Of a DNA stretch of 64,000 nucleotides, positions 31,573 through 45,333 are shown one piece after another. Location: positions 915,001-979,000 of the forward strand of contig NC_083514.1 of assembly GCF_032362555.1 (NCBI RefSeq). The letters run 5' to 3'. The DNA comes from Amyelois transitella. Its lineage: Eukaryota; Arthropoda; Insecta; Lepidoptera; Pyralidae. A model generated the notes under the pieces. That model ran no database searches and was not told the DNA's origin. It worked only from the letters and a program-made list of their open reading frames with translations. How positions within the stretch are numbered: the first letter of the stretch is position 1; the number at the start of each line of letters is the position of its first letter. The translations under genes and the position numbers were made by a program.

Positions 31573-32029
31573 GGCTCAGGAACCAAACACAAAAACAAAC
31601 ACAGGATAACACACAGAATTACACAATGATCACTACAACCCGTCGCTTATTTACACAACGCACACTTTTCCGATTATGCACTTAAATATATCCGAGCCGT
31701 ATACACAAGCCGAAATGCACATTTATATCCCAATTCCCGTGGATATTTTCCACAGTGTACACAAATAAAACACCTTCGTACACTTGCGAAACCGATATGT
31801 CAATCTACGTCAAATTATCACGCATGAATTATGGAAATAACACCACGCCGAGAGCAAATAAAGCGATTAATTTACACACAACGCAAATCTTATTTGAATT
31901 TTGGATAATGAAAAAGATTATATAGTTCCTGAATCAAAACGATTAAAAAAATTCCATCACATCATGCGAGAACCACAACACAACACGCGCATTTATCGAA
32001 AACTGGCAATTTTTTTTAAACTTTCTTGT

Positions 32030-32974
32030 GTTGCCTGCAAAGTTGTGAGCTGCGAGAGTTTATTGCCAACCTAAAATTATTTTGACATTGACATACCGAC
32101 ACAGCTGAACTTTTGAGTTGCCATAATATGAATCAATAAGTTACGTTTATTTATTATTTCTTAATGTTGGTTTAACAAAAGAAACTATTTGTTTTACAAT
32201 TACGGCACAAATTTACAACGGCCAACAAAGAGTCAGCCAATTTAGTTGGGCCATGACTGTAATAAACGCCCAACTAGTATTTACAATGACTTGCACATAC
32301 AATTTTGTGTCTGTTGTCTATAGATACATATATCAACACACCTCTTTCCCAGAGAGCCAAGCTCGTCTTTGGTTCGATTAAAGTCCACACCCTATCCTTA
32401 ACCTTCCAAAGTATGTTTGTTATAATGTACGACTAACGCCGTCTGTCTATTGTCAACTTAGGGTGAAAATATATTTTTGTATGCATGTTTAAAACGCAAT
32501 AACTTTCGCAGAATTGGTCTGATTTTTATTTTATGGAACGACTTTCTTAGTTCGTGAGATGGCAAAATCTTCAATTTAGTAGTTTTAAGATATTCACGAT
32601 TTAGTAAAAAATTAAACTGTTAGCGAGGTATTAGTTTGCGGCGGGTGACTAGTTGTAAATTACAAGATTTTGAGTGGGTTTAAACTAACAATGTGATGAG
32701 AATGACTATGACCAAAAAAAATATTGTAGGTATATATAAAAATTTTGTTAAATAATGAAGCTAGCAAAAATTACTCAACAGATAAGCATAACCAAACGCT
32801 TAGTACTCAGTCTTGTTTATGGCTTCTTCAATTACTATACACCTTCTAAAACAGGTCAGTTTGAATTTGTCATTATTGCACTATTGTTCAATCACCTTTT
32901 ACCATTACGCATTATGACTCAACTTAATCGTGTTGCTATATGAATCGCAGAACTATGTATATGTGCTACAACTG
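32030..32974. other. Intergenic, no gene seen
   Basis: AT-rich with no recognised repeat or coding exon. Confidence 0.4.
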
Positions 32975-33125
32975 CATACCATGGCTTCGCTTCCGCGGAA
33001 TTTCCGGGATAAAAAATATATTTATTATGATATTCCAGGTAATATTTTACCCTTGCACCAAATTTCATTATTTTCCATCCAATAGAAATTTGAATGACAG
33101 AGTTTTGGGCGATTCTTAACACCAA
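32975..33125 (+). repeat. Family D2-like repeat, decayed
   Basis: GGCTTCGCTTCCGCGGAATTTCCGGGATAAAA, then TTGCACCAAATTTCATTATTTTCC. Confidence 0.55.
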
Positions 33126-34684
33126 TCCGCTATTTTAGATTACATAAATTGTATAAATTCTATAAAAGGGTAACACAGGCAATTTTTTTTTCGAGCTAGC
33201 GTACAAAGTTATAATTTTTCAAATGCCAATAAATATTTATTTTACCGATTCCCTATTGTTTATCTCTAATCATTGAGAGTTCTTGGTTTATTGTAGGTAG
33301 GCTCAAAGGGGACTATTACTAGCCCTAGGCCCTAGCCTGACAGGTTGTAGGTACTCAATTGTTATTATGCTTCTGGGCAGTCGGTCCAGTAGGAAGGCAA
33401 TTTTTTAACTATCATGGAGCAGGATATCAATGGAATGGGAACTTAGTAGGTATAAATTTATTGTCTAGGTACATATTCTTTTCCCAAGGAAAGTAGGTAT
33501 TGTCTTAAACTTATTAGGGGTCTTGAGGTAGAATTGAATGCAAAATGTTGCCAGTTAGGTTTTAAAGATTTCAGAGTACGCAGGACGGATACTTTTCTTT
33601 CGTGGTTGTGTAGTCTAATAACAAAAGTTGGCGCTGCAATGAAAATTCAAAATAAAATCGCAACTACAATTTTATTTATTAAAATGTAAAGAATTTAAAA
33701 AGGTTGGTAGTTTGAGAATAAATACAAGCGGGCAAGTAGGTATCTTGTAATTTTAACTTTTATCTTAGAATATTATGCTGTCAAGTGAAATAAAATGGAC
33801 TGTTACAAAACTATAAGCAGGTACAGTTAAGGAAAAAAGTGTTCTGCTCATTGAAGTCTTCTAGTAAAATTTTTTTTTTGTAATTCAGAAATTAATTTCA
33901 CTCAACTTTTAAAGAGCAACTTACTTTATAACAATTTTATGAATATTTATTTTTCTAGGAATGCTTGTATTTATAAAAACAATTTATACCAAAAAGAAAG
34001 CATAGTTTAACATAAAATTTTCGAAACTTCTGAATTTTTTAGATGGATAATTTTAATCACAAAAGTATGAGAAACAAGGTTATATTTCTAGTCAGTTTTT
34101 CAACATTTAAATATGGCTAAGTCCAGCTTTAAGTTTTAGACTCAATACAGTAGTTACGTTATTTGTACCTTATATTAAAATTATACACTAAAAATTCGTT
34201 TCTATTACACATAGCAAAATTAACTTACATAGTCCTGTGTCTTCTTTCACTAGATGGTAACCCACAAATCTGCAAATTTTGATTCTAATTTTTCCAAGCA
34301 TACACTAGGTGATAAAATTTTTTCAACAAATAATAAATGGAGATACATAGTTTCACATGTGCAACAACATACTGGTATAAGACATTATCTACTATATCAT
34401 AAACGATAAAAATATTACTGATAAATTTGCATGCGCCAAACATTCCGTGATTCAGGAATTCAGGTATGTCTTGAGAACGAATCATACTATGAAGACCACA
34501 GATTTCAGAAAATTCAACTCAATATAAAAAAAAAAACAATTTTTTCCGCTGTACTGTACACTTACGTAAAATAAATAACTAATCATAATAATTCTCACTT
34601 GGAACTCCACTCACATGTTACACTCACTATTACAATGTATGACATTGCAACCACAGAACACAAAAAAAAAACAAATTATCAGTC
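33126..34684 (-). other. 3' flank and possible 3' UTR of the ATF7IP gene
   Basis: AT-rich, free of family A and B repeats, no coding region. The minus-strand signal AATAAA (TTTATT on plus) occurs near 33,947 and 33,670. The 3' UTR may end around there. Confidence 0.35.
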
Positions 34685-37600
34685 TTATATTTTGTTCAGC
34701 AGGAGTATGCTTCCAGGCAAGCTGAACGGTCCAATTCGAGATCGAATATCCACTGCTCTCACAGCAAAGTAATATTTGAATCCAGCTACAAATTGCGTCA
34801 ATGTGCAAGCCATAGGTAAGGGCAACGCCTTCACATCTCCAATTTTTTTCCACAAAGCTGTGCTTGGCGTTGTGTTTGTTTCCTGATAGGCGTACAGCTG
34901 ATAGCTCGCTATTTCTTCATAACTATCTTCTTGGTATCCATCTATTTTCCACGAGATTACTATTCCATTTTCTACTTTGGACAGTTTGAGATCAGGCGCG
35001 GGTGGCAACGCTTTCAAGTTACTACCAGGATATATTTTCGTGCTTTCGGGCAATGGCGCTGGATGCCTATTTGAAATTCTCGTCATCCTAATTTGGTTTT
35101 GTGGGTGTCTCCCCATATGCGCCTGGGGAACTCTTGGTCGCGGACCTGAAAACATAAAAAAAAAATAATTAAAAACTTAATTTTTTTTTTTTTAATTTTG
35201 TTTGAAACATGTTCTACGCAACTGTACTAACAGTAATAATAATAAGCTGACATAAAAAATAAATTATAACATTAATAAACTACTCACTCTGAGACGGCGC
35301 GCTATTAACAGATTTCAGCATTATTGCTTGTCCAGGTCTGACCTGGTTTTGCGTACCACTAATAGGAATATAAACTTTTCTAGGGTTATTTTGTGGGACC
35401 GGATGTCTAGCCGACACTGGCAGTAGATTTTGTGGAACCAAATGCGGGGCCACCACTCGGACCGGTGTAGGAGTGGAGTTTCTATTTGTGATTTTGGTCG
35501 GTGGTTCATCTTCAGTAAGGTCTACAGTTACAGAACTGGCTCGGTTGATACCCCTCTTTTCCGTTTTCCCTTGATTCGTTCTGACTCCGTTTACTGGGCT
35601 GGTCACTTTCGCATTGTTATTGGTGTTTATTTGTTGCACATTTTTTGTTGCTGGGCTGTTTGACGCTGGGACGAGCCTGGGAACAGGGATTGATTGCGGC
35701 GAAGGCGTTATAGGAACTTTTATTGTGCGCTGAGTTGCCAGCCGTGGAGATTTAGTAGGAGTGGTTACGTTGGTATTGGTCACAGTCGAAACCTGCCCAG
35801 GCGGCCCCTTTCTTTTAATGATCGATCTCTCCGTCATCAGAACTTGCATACCCACAGATCTAGTTATTTTCAACGGCGTCACAGTTTTTGAATTTTTCTG
35901 CTCCTCTTGAATAGTCTTTAAAACAACTTGAAGATCGCGATTTTGTTTTGTTAGCAACATTGCTTTCTTTTTATATTCTTCTATAGATTGAGCCATGCTC
36001 TTAAGTTTTGTCTTAATCTCACTCAAGCTACTTCTGTCGACCACACTCTCGACAATTTTTAGTATGCAGAATTCTTCCAAATCATCCCTTGTCATTTCAG
36101 CCATGGTTTTCTTGCACGTTTTCAAGAAATTGTTAGGAATAAGGGGCTTAGGCAACCCGGTTTTGACTTCAGGCTTTACGTCATCTTGCGGTCGTTGCGA
36201 GCTTTCCTCTTTTTCCTCTTCTGTTTTCTTTTCATCTACAGGTTTTTCAACTGAAATAATTACATTAATTTTAATTAAAATTAAACATGTGACAAAGTGA
36301 ATAACATAAAACATGTATAAAGGCCAAATACATACCTTCTTGAGAAATCTGTTGCGTTGGTTTCTCATCTGCTGTCTTGTCTTTTATTTCATCTTCAAGT
36401 TTAGGTGAGAGTTCAGAACGTGCGGTGAGAGTCTTTGATTTATCTGGAGTATCTTTATTATGAGCACCAACCTCGTCGACAAGCATAATATCATCATCAT
36501 CGTCAATATTGATGCACTGTTTTTCTTCAGAATTTTCTGCATCTTTTGTTTCAGGTTGAGAAGACTGTTTTGGTTGTATTGTTTCTTCATCTTCATCGTC
36601 AGATAAAATGTTTAATGTATTTGATAATTTCAAAACAGAGGGTATATTTTTCCGTTCACTAACGTCTTTTGTTTTTTGGCTAAAAGTTTTAGGAATATCT
36701 TTATCGTTTTTCTTTTCATTGGCTGTTTCATCCGGTTTATCTATTGGTCCAGATACGTTTGTTTCTTTTATGTTATCATTATCTACTAAATGTTTATCTT
36801 CATCCATTCTCATATCGCTATTCTTTAAGATATCACCATTTCGATCAGTTGTATTTTCTTCGATGTTATCCTCACAATCAAGGTTTATTATCTCATCTTT
36901 TTCGGCAGTGTTGGTTTCTCCAGTTTCGTTATTTACATCAACATCCATCGCTTCTGTTTCGCTAGAGTCTTTATCATCAATTAAATCAACAGTTTCCATT
37001 CCAATCACAGATTCTTTTACTTTCGCAGTAGAATCATCGCTTACAGTACCACGAATATTCAAATTGGAACATGTCTTGGAACTTTCAGTCTCTGTTTTCT
37101 TATCATCCAAGTTCACTGTTTCAATATCTTTAACAGTTGACAAAACGTTTATAATATTTTCAATATCCGGTTGTTTAACTTCTCGCTCATCTGGTATTTT
37201 AGAGTAAGAAGGTTTTAAAAGTTGATCAGAACATTTCGGATTCTCTTGCAGGTTTGACTCTTGAATAACGTTTCCAGACAAGCCATCACTGTGACTAGAA
37301 TTTTTAGTTATTTCTTTATTTTCTAATATGATTTTGTCATCGTTTGTGATTTTAACAAGGTCTTCAGATGCCTGTTTTTTATCCAAAATTTTAATATTTT
37401 CAGTGTTTCCTACAGAATTTTCTTCTGGCATCGGGCTTTGTTCAAGATCGTCTTCACAATCAATATTTATAACACAATCTTTTTCAGAAGATACAGAAAT
37501 AGACGAAGCCTCTATGTCTGGTTTTCCAGTTGCGTCATTTACATCTACATCCATTATTTCCGTAGCGCTTATATTCTTTTTTTCAAGTGTTTCATCAGTT

Positions 37601-38640
37601 TTCATGTCTATTGCAATTTTTTCTATATTATTTTTGGCATTCTCACTATCCACAATATAAGAGCACTTCTCCGAACTTACTACATCACTTTCTAAATTCA
37701 CAGTTTCTACTTTTTCTCTAGTTAATGATAAGATATTTTTACAGTTGGACTGTTTTATAACTTCTTGCTTTTCAAGCGTTTCAGAGTCACTGGCAGGACC
37801 TTGTGTTGAATATGCATTAGGACTTTTTGGTACTTCTTTCAGTTTTGACACCTCAACTATGTTTTCAATTATCTGTTCACTACCATTATTGGAATTTTGA
37901 AGCATTGCATCCACCTCAGATGTGATATCACTTTCAGTTCGAACAATATCTTTGTTTACCTGATTAACTACATTTGGATCATCTTCACTATGTTTGTTTT
38001 CTACTATGACGTCCATCTCTTCCGAAATTCCTAATTCATTATTACTGTCTTTCTTCTCGACAGATTCCTCAGTTTGTTCAGTAGAAGTCGGACTCACGTG
38101 TTCGAGAGTACAAGTGTCATCCTCAATATGACTATTTTGATCATTTATTTGTTTAACTATCACTTTTGTATCGCCAGTCCCACCCAGCTTCTCCTTTACA
38201 TTATTTGAGCTACCTACTTTTTCATTACTGCCATTACCAGAGCCATGTTCATTCCCTTGCTCTGATTGATTCATCACAGAGAGATTGCCGTTGTCTATTT
38301 TATTATGTGAATTATCTTCAGAAACGACATTTGTACCTCGATCTTTGTTACCTTCATTATTAACATTTTTTGCTATATTGTCGTCATCATTGTTGGTGCC
38401 CTTGTCAGTAACTGGTGAGCTTGGCGTTAATACTTCATCAACTTTAACATCTTCTAAATGAGGCTTGTCATCACAAGATATTTTATTATCATTGCTTTTA
38501 ACATTTTCCTTATTGCTATTACAAAGCTCGCTCTTTAGATCTTGAATGACGCCATCCAGCTTTTCAGTAAGTTCTTCGTTCAGTGATGACATGTTTTTTC
38601 TAATGTCTATATCTGTCTCAGCATCTAATATTAATTGCAT
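34685..38640 (-). CDS. wde: ATF7IP/windei-type chromatin protein
   Basis: Three coding exons, 38640-36336, 36250-35288 and 35145-34685, join in phase (AGAAG|GTATG, ATTTCAG; TCAGA|GTGAGT, TTTTCAG) to 1242 aa. Residues 1-770 are disordered and Asn/Ser/Asp-rich. Residues ~815-890 (CKKTMAEMTRDDLEEFC to LQVVLKTIQEEQ) form the coiled-coil segment by which ATF7IP/Windei binds SETDB1/Eggless, the H3K9 methyltransferase. VTVDLTEDE at 1009-1017 is a SUMO-interacting motif, and acidic SIM-like patches recur at 390-397, 584-592 and 709-723. Residues ~1137-1238 are the C-terminal fibronectin type III domain (PPAPDLKLSKVENGIVISWK, then YYFAVRAVDIRSRIGPF). Expected role: nuclear cofactor stabilising SETDB1 and directing heterochromatin silencing. 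The 5' UTR starts at an acceptor (ATTACAG) at 38675, so a first exon lies upstream. Residues ~296-400 and ~489-595 look like a duplicated module. The symbol follows Drosophila. Confidence 0.9.
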
Positions 38641-39293
38641 TGTTTCTCATGTCTCATATCAGATGTGTTGAAATTCTGTAATGAGAAAAAAAAACAAAGT
38701 TAAGAATTGAACAATAATCGAATCAACTAAAACTATTCAACTAAAACTATTTTTCGCCATTTTGTAATTCATTTGACAATTTATCTGACAGTTTTTTGAA
38801 GGACATTTGCATAAAGCAATAATATTTTTGTCAGCGAATTGACATAGCTATCTAATAAAAAAATAACAAAATAGATTAAAGAAAATAAATAATTTGATCA
38901 ATAACAATTTATGAATAATAAATTTTCGTTTCACACCATAGCGGAGTAGTAAGTGCGCTGTCTAAGTTTAATTTGTTGAAATTACATCTCAGTAGTCAAT
39001 TCAATTTACATTTTCGTCCAATTTTAAAATCTTATTGTTAATGAAAAAATAGTTATCGTATTTGAAATAATATTTCTGGAGGCTCATTGCATTTACTTGA
39101 ATCTTCCTAAAAATAACTAGGATACTGTTTATTTTAAGATTTTGCAGTTGTTAAAATAACCAAACGCTTCTTACGCAATGACGTCATGCTTCTATTTACG
39201 ATGATAATACGTTTCAAATAATAATATTCAGGCGAATAAAGTTAACTTAGCCAATTCTGTACCGCCTAGAAACCTATGTAACTAAAACCGTGT

Positions 39294-39780
39294 AAGCTCC
39301 ATCTAGCGCGGTTCAAGTAACAACTTTTATTTTAATATACGTAAGGAATATTGTCGTCTGAATACGACGGGAGAGAAGTTATTTTGACACAGAGCCATCT
39401 AGTGGCTTGAAATGAAATGGCTGATATGATACATCATACAGACATTGTATTTAATTAAATTAGATATAGATCGAAGATCTAGATAACTTTAGTTTTCGAG
39501 GCCTAGATCAAAAAATAATTTCTTAAAATTTCTTAAAAAATCTTAAATGATTAGCACTTTATGACAGAGATCTTAAGGCCTTTATAATATGTAGTTAAAT
39601 AAAATGTTAAATCTGATTAAGTGTTGTATTGTGGGATCAGTTATGTTTGATGATTATAAAAACCAGTTAAAATAATCCTAACCACTCTTTCAGTTTCTTC
39701 AAAAGCTAAAACGACAGTTTACCTCATAAATAAAGTTTTATGTACCATGCATTACTCGAGCACACGCTAGATGGCGCTGG
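39294..39780. promoter_or_regulatory. Cluster of CTCF-like AGATGG motifs upstream of ATF7IP
   Basis: GCTAGATGG on the minus strand at ~39299-39307, CACTAGATGGC on the minus strand at ~39395-39405, and GCTAGATGGCGCTGG on plus at 39767-39781. AGATGGCGC resembles the insect CTCF core. Such strings are also frequent in lepidopteran genomes, so a role is unproven. Confidence 0.25.
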
Positions 39781-39789
39781 GCTAAGCCC

Positions 39790-41220
39790 GTAGTGCATCC
39801 ATCCGATCTTTTTGACTAAGCATGAAAAGCACTCTTCGTCTCAGGTCAGATATCTATTTAGCAGTATAATATAATTAGGTAAATAGTCATTTTAAATTTT
39901 ATTTGTTCAGTAACAACGCATACCATTTTCAGAATAATCAATCACCTTTTTTATATTTGCTTTACCTATACATAGAAAAGGTGATTGTCACATTTTGACG
40001 CGAATCCGAGACCGAAACCTCTTCTCATATTCCGCCAATTTATAACACATATATTTTTTTACGTCAATAATACAACGGTTCTAGTACACCTCGTAAAGTA
40101 TTTGGCAATGAATTCAAATAACAAAAGGAAAAAAAAAGTATATGTAACAAAGGCAAGAACCTAAGAATAGTTTTTTACAGAAACTAATTGAAGTACAAAA
40201 CAACAGTTCATAACTAAATAAAAAAATTAAAAATATTATAAGTAAAATCAAGTTAATAATCATAAAAGAAATATCTCAAGGTCAAATAATTACCTAACAT
40301 AATAAACATTAGAAGCGTGGATGTTCTGTACTATAGCCGTACTACTCTTGTAAGGGGCTTTAACATATGCAAGAGTGAGCTGAGACGATGTTATGTTTAC
40401 TTCTATTAGTTTTATCAAGGCTTGTACAAGGCGTGCATTGAGTCTTATTAGACCTCAAATAAACTAAGTCTAAAGTTTTTTGTATTAAGATTAAATTTAT
40501 GTTACAAATAAAAACGTGTAGCCTAGAGTCCTCTATTTATAAAATAGAGACCATTGGTTATCTTATTATCAAAACTTTAATTCTAAATCTCCATTATTGG
40601 CATTTAAACAAACTTCAAAATAGTGTCATCATAATGACTTAACACTATCATATCATCAATATAAATAGAAAAAGTGTCATCAACCTTTTAGCAAGGTATA
40701 ACAGATATCACTAGATAATATGGTGACTTTGAATCAGGAGCGATATCTTCATATTTTGCATTAAATGCAAATATTGCCCCATCTACCCTTGTCAATTCTT
40801 CACGTAATTTATTAAGGTTTCATAAATTCTTCATTTCAAAAAATCTATATTATATGCAAAATGGTGTGATATGGTATATGCCGCTCATAATTGCTAGGCG
40901 TGCTAGATAAGTTATTTCGAGAAGTCAGAAATTAAATGCTTTGTGTTATTGTTAACCACCCAAATGTTTAACACTATGCAAAAATATAGATTATGGATCC
41001 TTGGATCAGACTTCGCTGTAGATGTCGGTGATACCTCCGAAAGCATGACATTTCTTGTTACGAATTCTATGAAAACCAGCTGCGATTATCATTAGGTCTA
41101 CTAATGCAGAGGCAGCAACCTGAATTTTGTTTGCCATTGACATGAGTATATTTAGAATCGACTTCTGAAGACCTGGACAGTTTTTCTAATAAGTATAATG
41201 CAAATTTTACTGCACAGATT
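39790..41220. other. AT-rich intergenic, no gene seen
   Basis: No recognised repeat and no coding exon. ATF7IP first exons could lie in or beyond it. Confidence 0.4.
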
Positions 41221-41372
41221 GTGATTCTTGGCTTGCACCCTGTCACTTATATGAATCTCAATTCTATCAGTAAGCCAAACAGCTCATCGTGGCCTATCAG
41301 CATTTTCAAGACTGTTGGCTCTGTCTACCCCGCAAGCGATATAGACGTGATTATATGTATGTATATATATAT
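41221..41372 (+). repeat. Family A repeat, 3' part
   Basis: TTGGCTTGCACCCTGTCACTTATATGAATC to GATATAGACGTGATTATATGTATGTA. Two overlapping open frames here are products of the repeat. Confidence 0.82.
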
Positions 41373-41878
41373 GAATTTTTATTCCTTTTTATTTTTTCAA
41401 CGTTTCTTAATGTCCAAGCATTGAATGACAAAAGAACTAGTTTCATTTGCAAGTGTGTATCATATTACCTCATAATGATAAGTAACTATGTATGTTTACT
41501 GCAAAAGAGATCTGTTCAAGCTTTAATTTTCCAGCTCAAAACATGACATTGATATCAAACCAAAACTTAGGTCAAAAATCAAATAAACAGAATGACCAAT
41601 AATCTTACAAAACCAAGAAACAAAAAAAAAACAAAGGTAAACCAAATCCTGCACAAAGAGTAGTGGAATTTACAATTAGGACAATAGTTATTATTAGTAC
41701 GTAAGCAAAGGTAGGTAGGTAGCGGGATGTAGTTTTAGGCGAATTTAAAAATAACTACTCACATTTATAAAGTGTTGAACTGACGCGAGAATTTCGTGTG
41801 ATGATGATGATTATACAAAAAGAAAAAAAAACTTGCCAAAATATTCAAAATTGCCAATAAAACATGCAAATTTTACTG

Positions 41879-42125
41879 TGTAGTTCCATTACCATTAGAA
41901 AAAAGAATAGGACCACTCCATCTCTTTTCCATGGATGTCATAAAAGGCGACTAAGGGATAGCCTATAAACTTGGGATTCTACTTTTAGACATCAACCTGT
42001 CACTATTTGAATTTTAATTCTATCATTAAGCCAAACAGCTGAACGTGGCCTATCAGTCTTTTAAGACTGTTGGCTCTGTCTACCTCGCAAGGTATATAGA
42101 CATGATTATATGTATGTATGTATGT
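41879..42125 (+). repeat. Family A repeat, full length
   Basis: A decayed head (GTGTAGTTCCATTACCATTAG) followed by near-consensus blocks and an ATGT tail. Confidence 0.88.
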
Positions 42126-43361
42126 AAATTTTACAAAAAGTAAGTTTTAAATATTTTTATATGGAACGACACTAGTTAAAAGTGGAATAGAAGAAAATTG
42201 ACAAATCACTTTTGTTACCGAGTATCCTAACCAGCCACTGTTGAAGTAAGTAAGAAATATTTTCCCAATGAATCAAACAAACTCAGTTCGTAAAAAAGAA
42301 CATCAATAGTTCAAAATTCTATTTAAATTTAAAATCAATTAAAACAAATCAAGAACCAATCACGAGAACGCTATGATAAGAGTTTCATTCGAATGATACA
42401 TTGTCTGCTGTTTTAAAGTATGTTATATCCATACTGTTTATTATTATTAGATCTTGTCTCTTCAGCAGAGGGAAAGACAGTGATTTCCATTTTCATTATT
42501 TGATTTCACGTGAATCAATCATCAGTCTAATGCATCATTTCAAGCTCGCTGTAGAGTACTGTTAACCTGACATTTTGCCAGGACGTCCACGATTTGTTCA
42601 AGGTAGGTTCGTATTAACCTTTCCTTTCAATCGGTGCTTGAATACATTTAATATTTGCTAAGTTACCCTGTTTTCAGCTGTCAACAATTCCAAAACCATC
42701 TAAGCGTTCTTTTTTATCTGATTGTGAAAATAAGGCAATTTGATTTTCACGGTCAGAGTTGCCTGATTAATACCAGCCACATATATTTTCGGATGTTTAA
42801 AAAAATTATGGAGTATTCATATTCTTAAAAGAATGGGGCGTAAGGTTTCAGGCAGAGTAAAAGAGATTTACGATCTTTCTATGGACTTTTAGGAGGCGAC
42901 TTAAGGACAAATACATCAAAAGTTGAAAGTCAAGTAGCCAAACGCAAAAATCTATCTTGTGATATGTTTTAATAAGATGCAGCTTATAAATAGTCTTCAC
43001 CGCATCCCGCTTTGAGCTGATAGCTGAGAATGTAATCGGTCTTGGATGAGAGGGATGAGAATTTGTGGTTTAGGTACACCTACATTTTTAATGGCAATGA
43101 AGAAACTAAATTATCGTTCTTTAATCATTAGCATTAATAGGCTAAATTGTACAAACACACACAAACATCTAGCTCCTAAAATCGGCTTGCTTGACATTCA
43201 AAAAACAAACCGTACATTTCAAAAGAGAAAATATAATTATATACCAGGGTTTAATACTATCATTATGGCATGACACCATTAATATTAATGACAATGAAGC
43301 ACCGTATTTTTGTGAAATAAACAATAAAATACCTTAAAGAAATTTTCAATGAATGTGCAAA
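42126..43361. other. Intergenic, with one decayed RTE scrap
   Basis: At 42570-42625 TTGCCAGGACGTCCACGATTTG and CAAGGTAGGTTCGTATTAACC are a decayed minus-strand RTE tail. Nothing else recognised. Confidence 0.5.
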
Positions 43362-43652
43362 AAGATGTAGCAACAGAAATGTTAAGATATGTTAAGATGG
43401 TTTGGTCATGAGGAGAAGATGAATGAAAGTAGGTTGACTAAGAAAATATACAAGAAGAGTGTGGAGGTAAAGGTCGGGGTAGGAAGACCTAAGACGAACG
43501 TATCTTGATCACATTAAGGACGTCCTGGCAAAGGGTCAGACAAGACAAATGAAAAAAAAGAATGCAGAGATCGTGGCAATTGGAAAGACGTAGTCTCTGC
43601 CTACCCCTACGGGAAAAAGGCGTCATTTTATGTATGTATGTAAGAAATTTGA
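43362..43652 (+). mobile_element. RTE LINE 3' end with deletions
   Basis: AAGATGTAGCAACAGAAATG, then AAGATGGTTTGGTCATGAGGAG, then AAGGTCGGGGTAGGAAGACC to GCGTCATTTTATGTATGTATG. Frames are broken and the RRACMKRV segment is deleted. Confidence 0.85.
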
Positions 43653-43797
43653 AAAGCATCTGTTAGATCAGGAAAAATACGCAATTTTACACATGTAAAA
43701 TTTTCAGTCGGGTTACGAGCAATATGATAATAGCAACGGAGAAGTTTTCTTTGTACATGTACTGTACGTACAAAAATTTGAACGGTTTACACTTCCT

Positions 43798-43824
43798 AAA
43801 CTTCCTATTATGAATAGGAAGTTT
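43798..43824. repeat. Perfect hairpin, 12-bp arms
   Basis: AAACTTCCTATT, then ATG, then AATAGGAAGTTT. Confidence 0.85.
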
Positions 43825-44229
43825 TCTAGCATGCCAAATATCTTGACTTACTTTCTATAAAATTGTTTATTCTACAATATGATGGCAAAGTAAATTTTGC
43901 ATAAAATATGTGTTTTTTTTTTCTTTCCAGTGGTGCCGTTCCTATGGTGGTAAAAATAACAGTTACGGTTGCTTGCTCATCTTTAATGATGTTGATGGTT
44001 AGATGGATGTCAGATGAATCAATATTGGACACTTTGGTGCAAGAGTTTCCAATAGAAACTGCCTTGCGGCTGATAACATGGTGTACCTTAGTACGAGACT
44101 AAAATCTATTAAGTTGTCTAATCCATACCAATTGACTTATAATACTAAACTCCCATCGTATGACGAGAAAAACCCATAGTATTGTTGTGTCAAACAGGAT
44201 CAAATATTCCCAAAAGACATCAAAGAAGT

Positions 44230-44510
44230 TCTAAAATGAAACCCACGAGTTTGCTTCGACCATCATATCAACGCGATAACATGAGCACGAAACATCAACA
44301 CAAAATGGCTGCCGGTCTGTTGCGCGAAATAAACTGAACACCGGAATAAATTCCCCAGTCGCCAAGATAGGAGACGATAGCGCGTCAAGCTTGCTATCGC
44401 TATCGGTATGAGACGGCTTGCGTGTGCGCGAGAGAGATGAACGGAGTAAGCGAGCGGGGTCGCCAAATCGAGCGAGGTGAAGGTGGAACGTAGAACAACT
44501 GTTCAAAAAG
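44230..44510. promoter_or_regulatory. CpG-rich islet with YY1/Pho-like site
   Basis: A GC-rich patch with ACAAAATGGCTGCCGG, close to the YY1/Pleiohomeotic core (ATGGCNGC), and CGCGAGAGAGATG. Open frames on either strand are short. Possible promoter; direction undecided. Confidence 0.28.
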
Positions 44511-45333
44511 GTATCGAACGTAAACCAGAAATCTGGTAAACATCAGAGGTCTTTCGACCTTCCGAACTAATTCTTTTAATGGAATGCTTGATCTCTCAAA
44601 CAGACTTTGAGGTTAAGTGGGTGTCAAAATATTTATAAATTATTAGAGATAATTATTTTTTAATAACATTTTATAAGCTCATGTTTGGCCTACGTAGTAG
44701 TTAACTAGATTGATTGGTATCATCGCGCACACAAATACGCTAGTAAATATGAAGTTACATTGAGCATATTTCTTTATAAAATTTTCTTTGTTAGTAATTA
44801 GATATTTTTGGATATAGGTTGTAAAAGTTGTATATTCAATAATGATAACAAAAATGATTAATAAATGAGGATCAGGCTTCTGTTTTATGGATGGGTTCTG
44901 ATTAAAGGAAAAAGAAGTAATCGTTGAATATGTTTTCTTTTTACAGTTAGACAAACATTAAATTTGCAAAATGCCAATTGTGACTAAGAGACACAAGATT
45001 TCGGAATTTCTTTTCTATGAAATAGAACTAGGTAATTTTATCTGTTGATACAGATCGAAATAGATAACAAGAAGAAAGGCTTTTCCCATCGAAAAAGTAA
45101 CGAGAATAGCTTCACGAACCAAAATACACTATTAATAAAAACGGATGAATTTAAAAGAAATCAAATAAGTAAAAAACAAAAAAAAAAAGGAAAAAAAGAA
45201 CTAAATTAAAAAAATTAAAGAAGAAAAAAACGGAACTAATTTAAAGAAGATAAAGACTAAGCAAATATAATGTAAACAAATGTTAAAGAACAATCATTAA
45301 CATTGATGTACACGTCTGTACACTAGTACGTAC

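Noticed and set aside
36608-38363. Long plus-strand frames opposite ATF7IP (up to 199 codons)
   Set aside because: Ser/Phe/Ile-rich shadows of the Asn/Asp/Glu-rich minus-strand coding exon.
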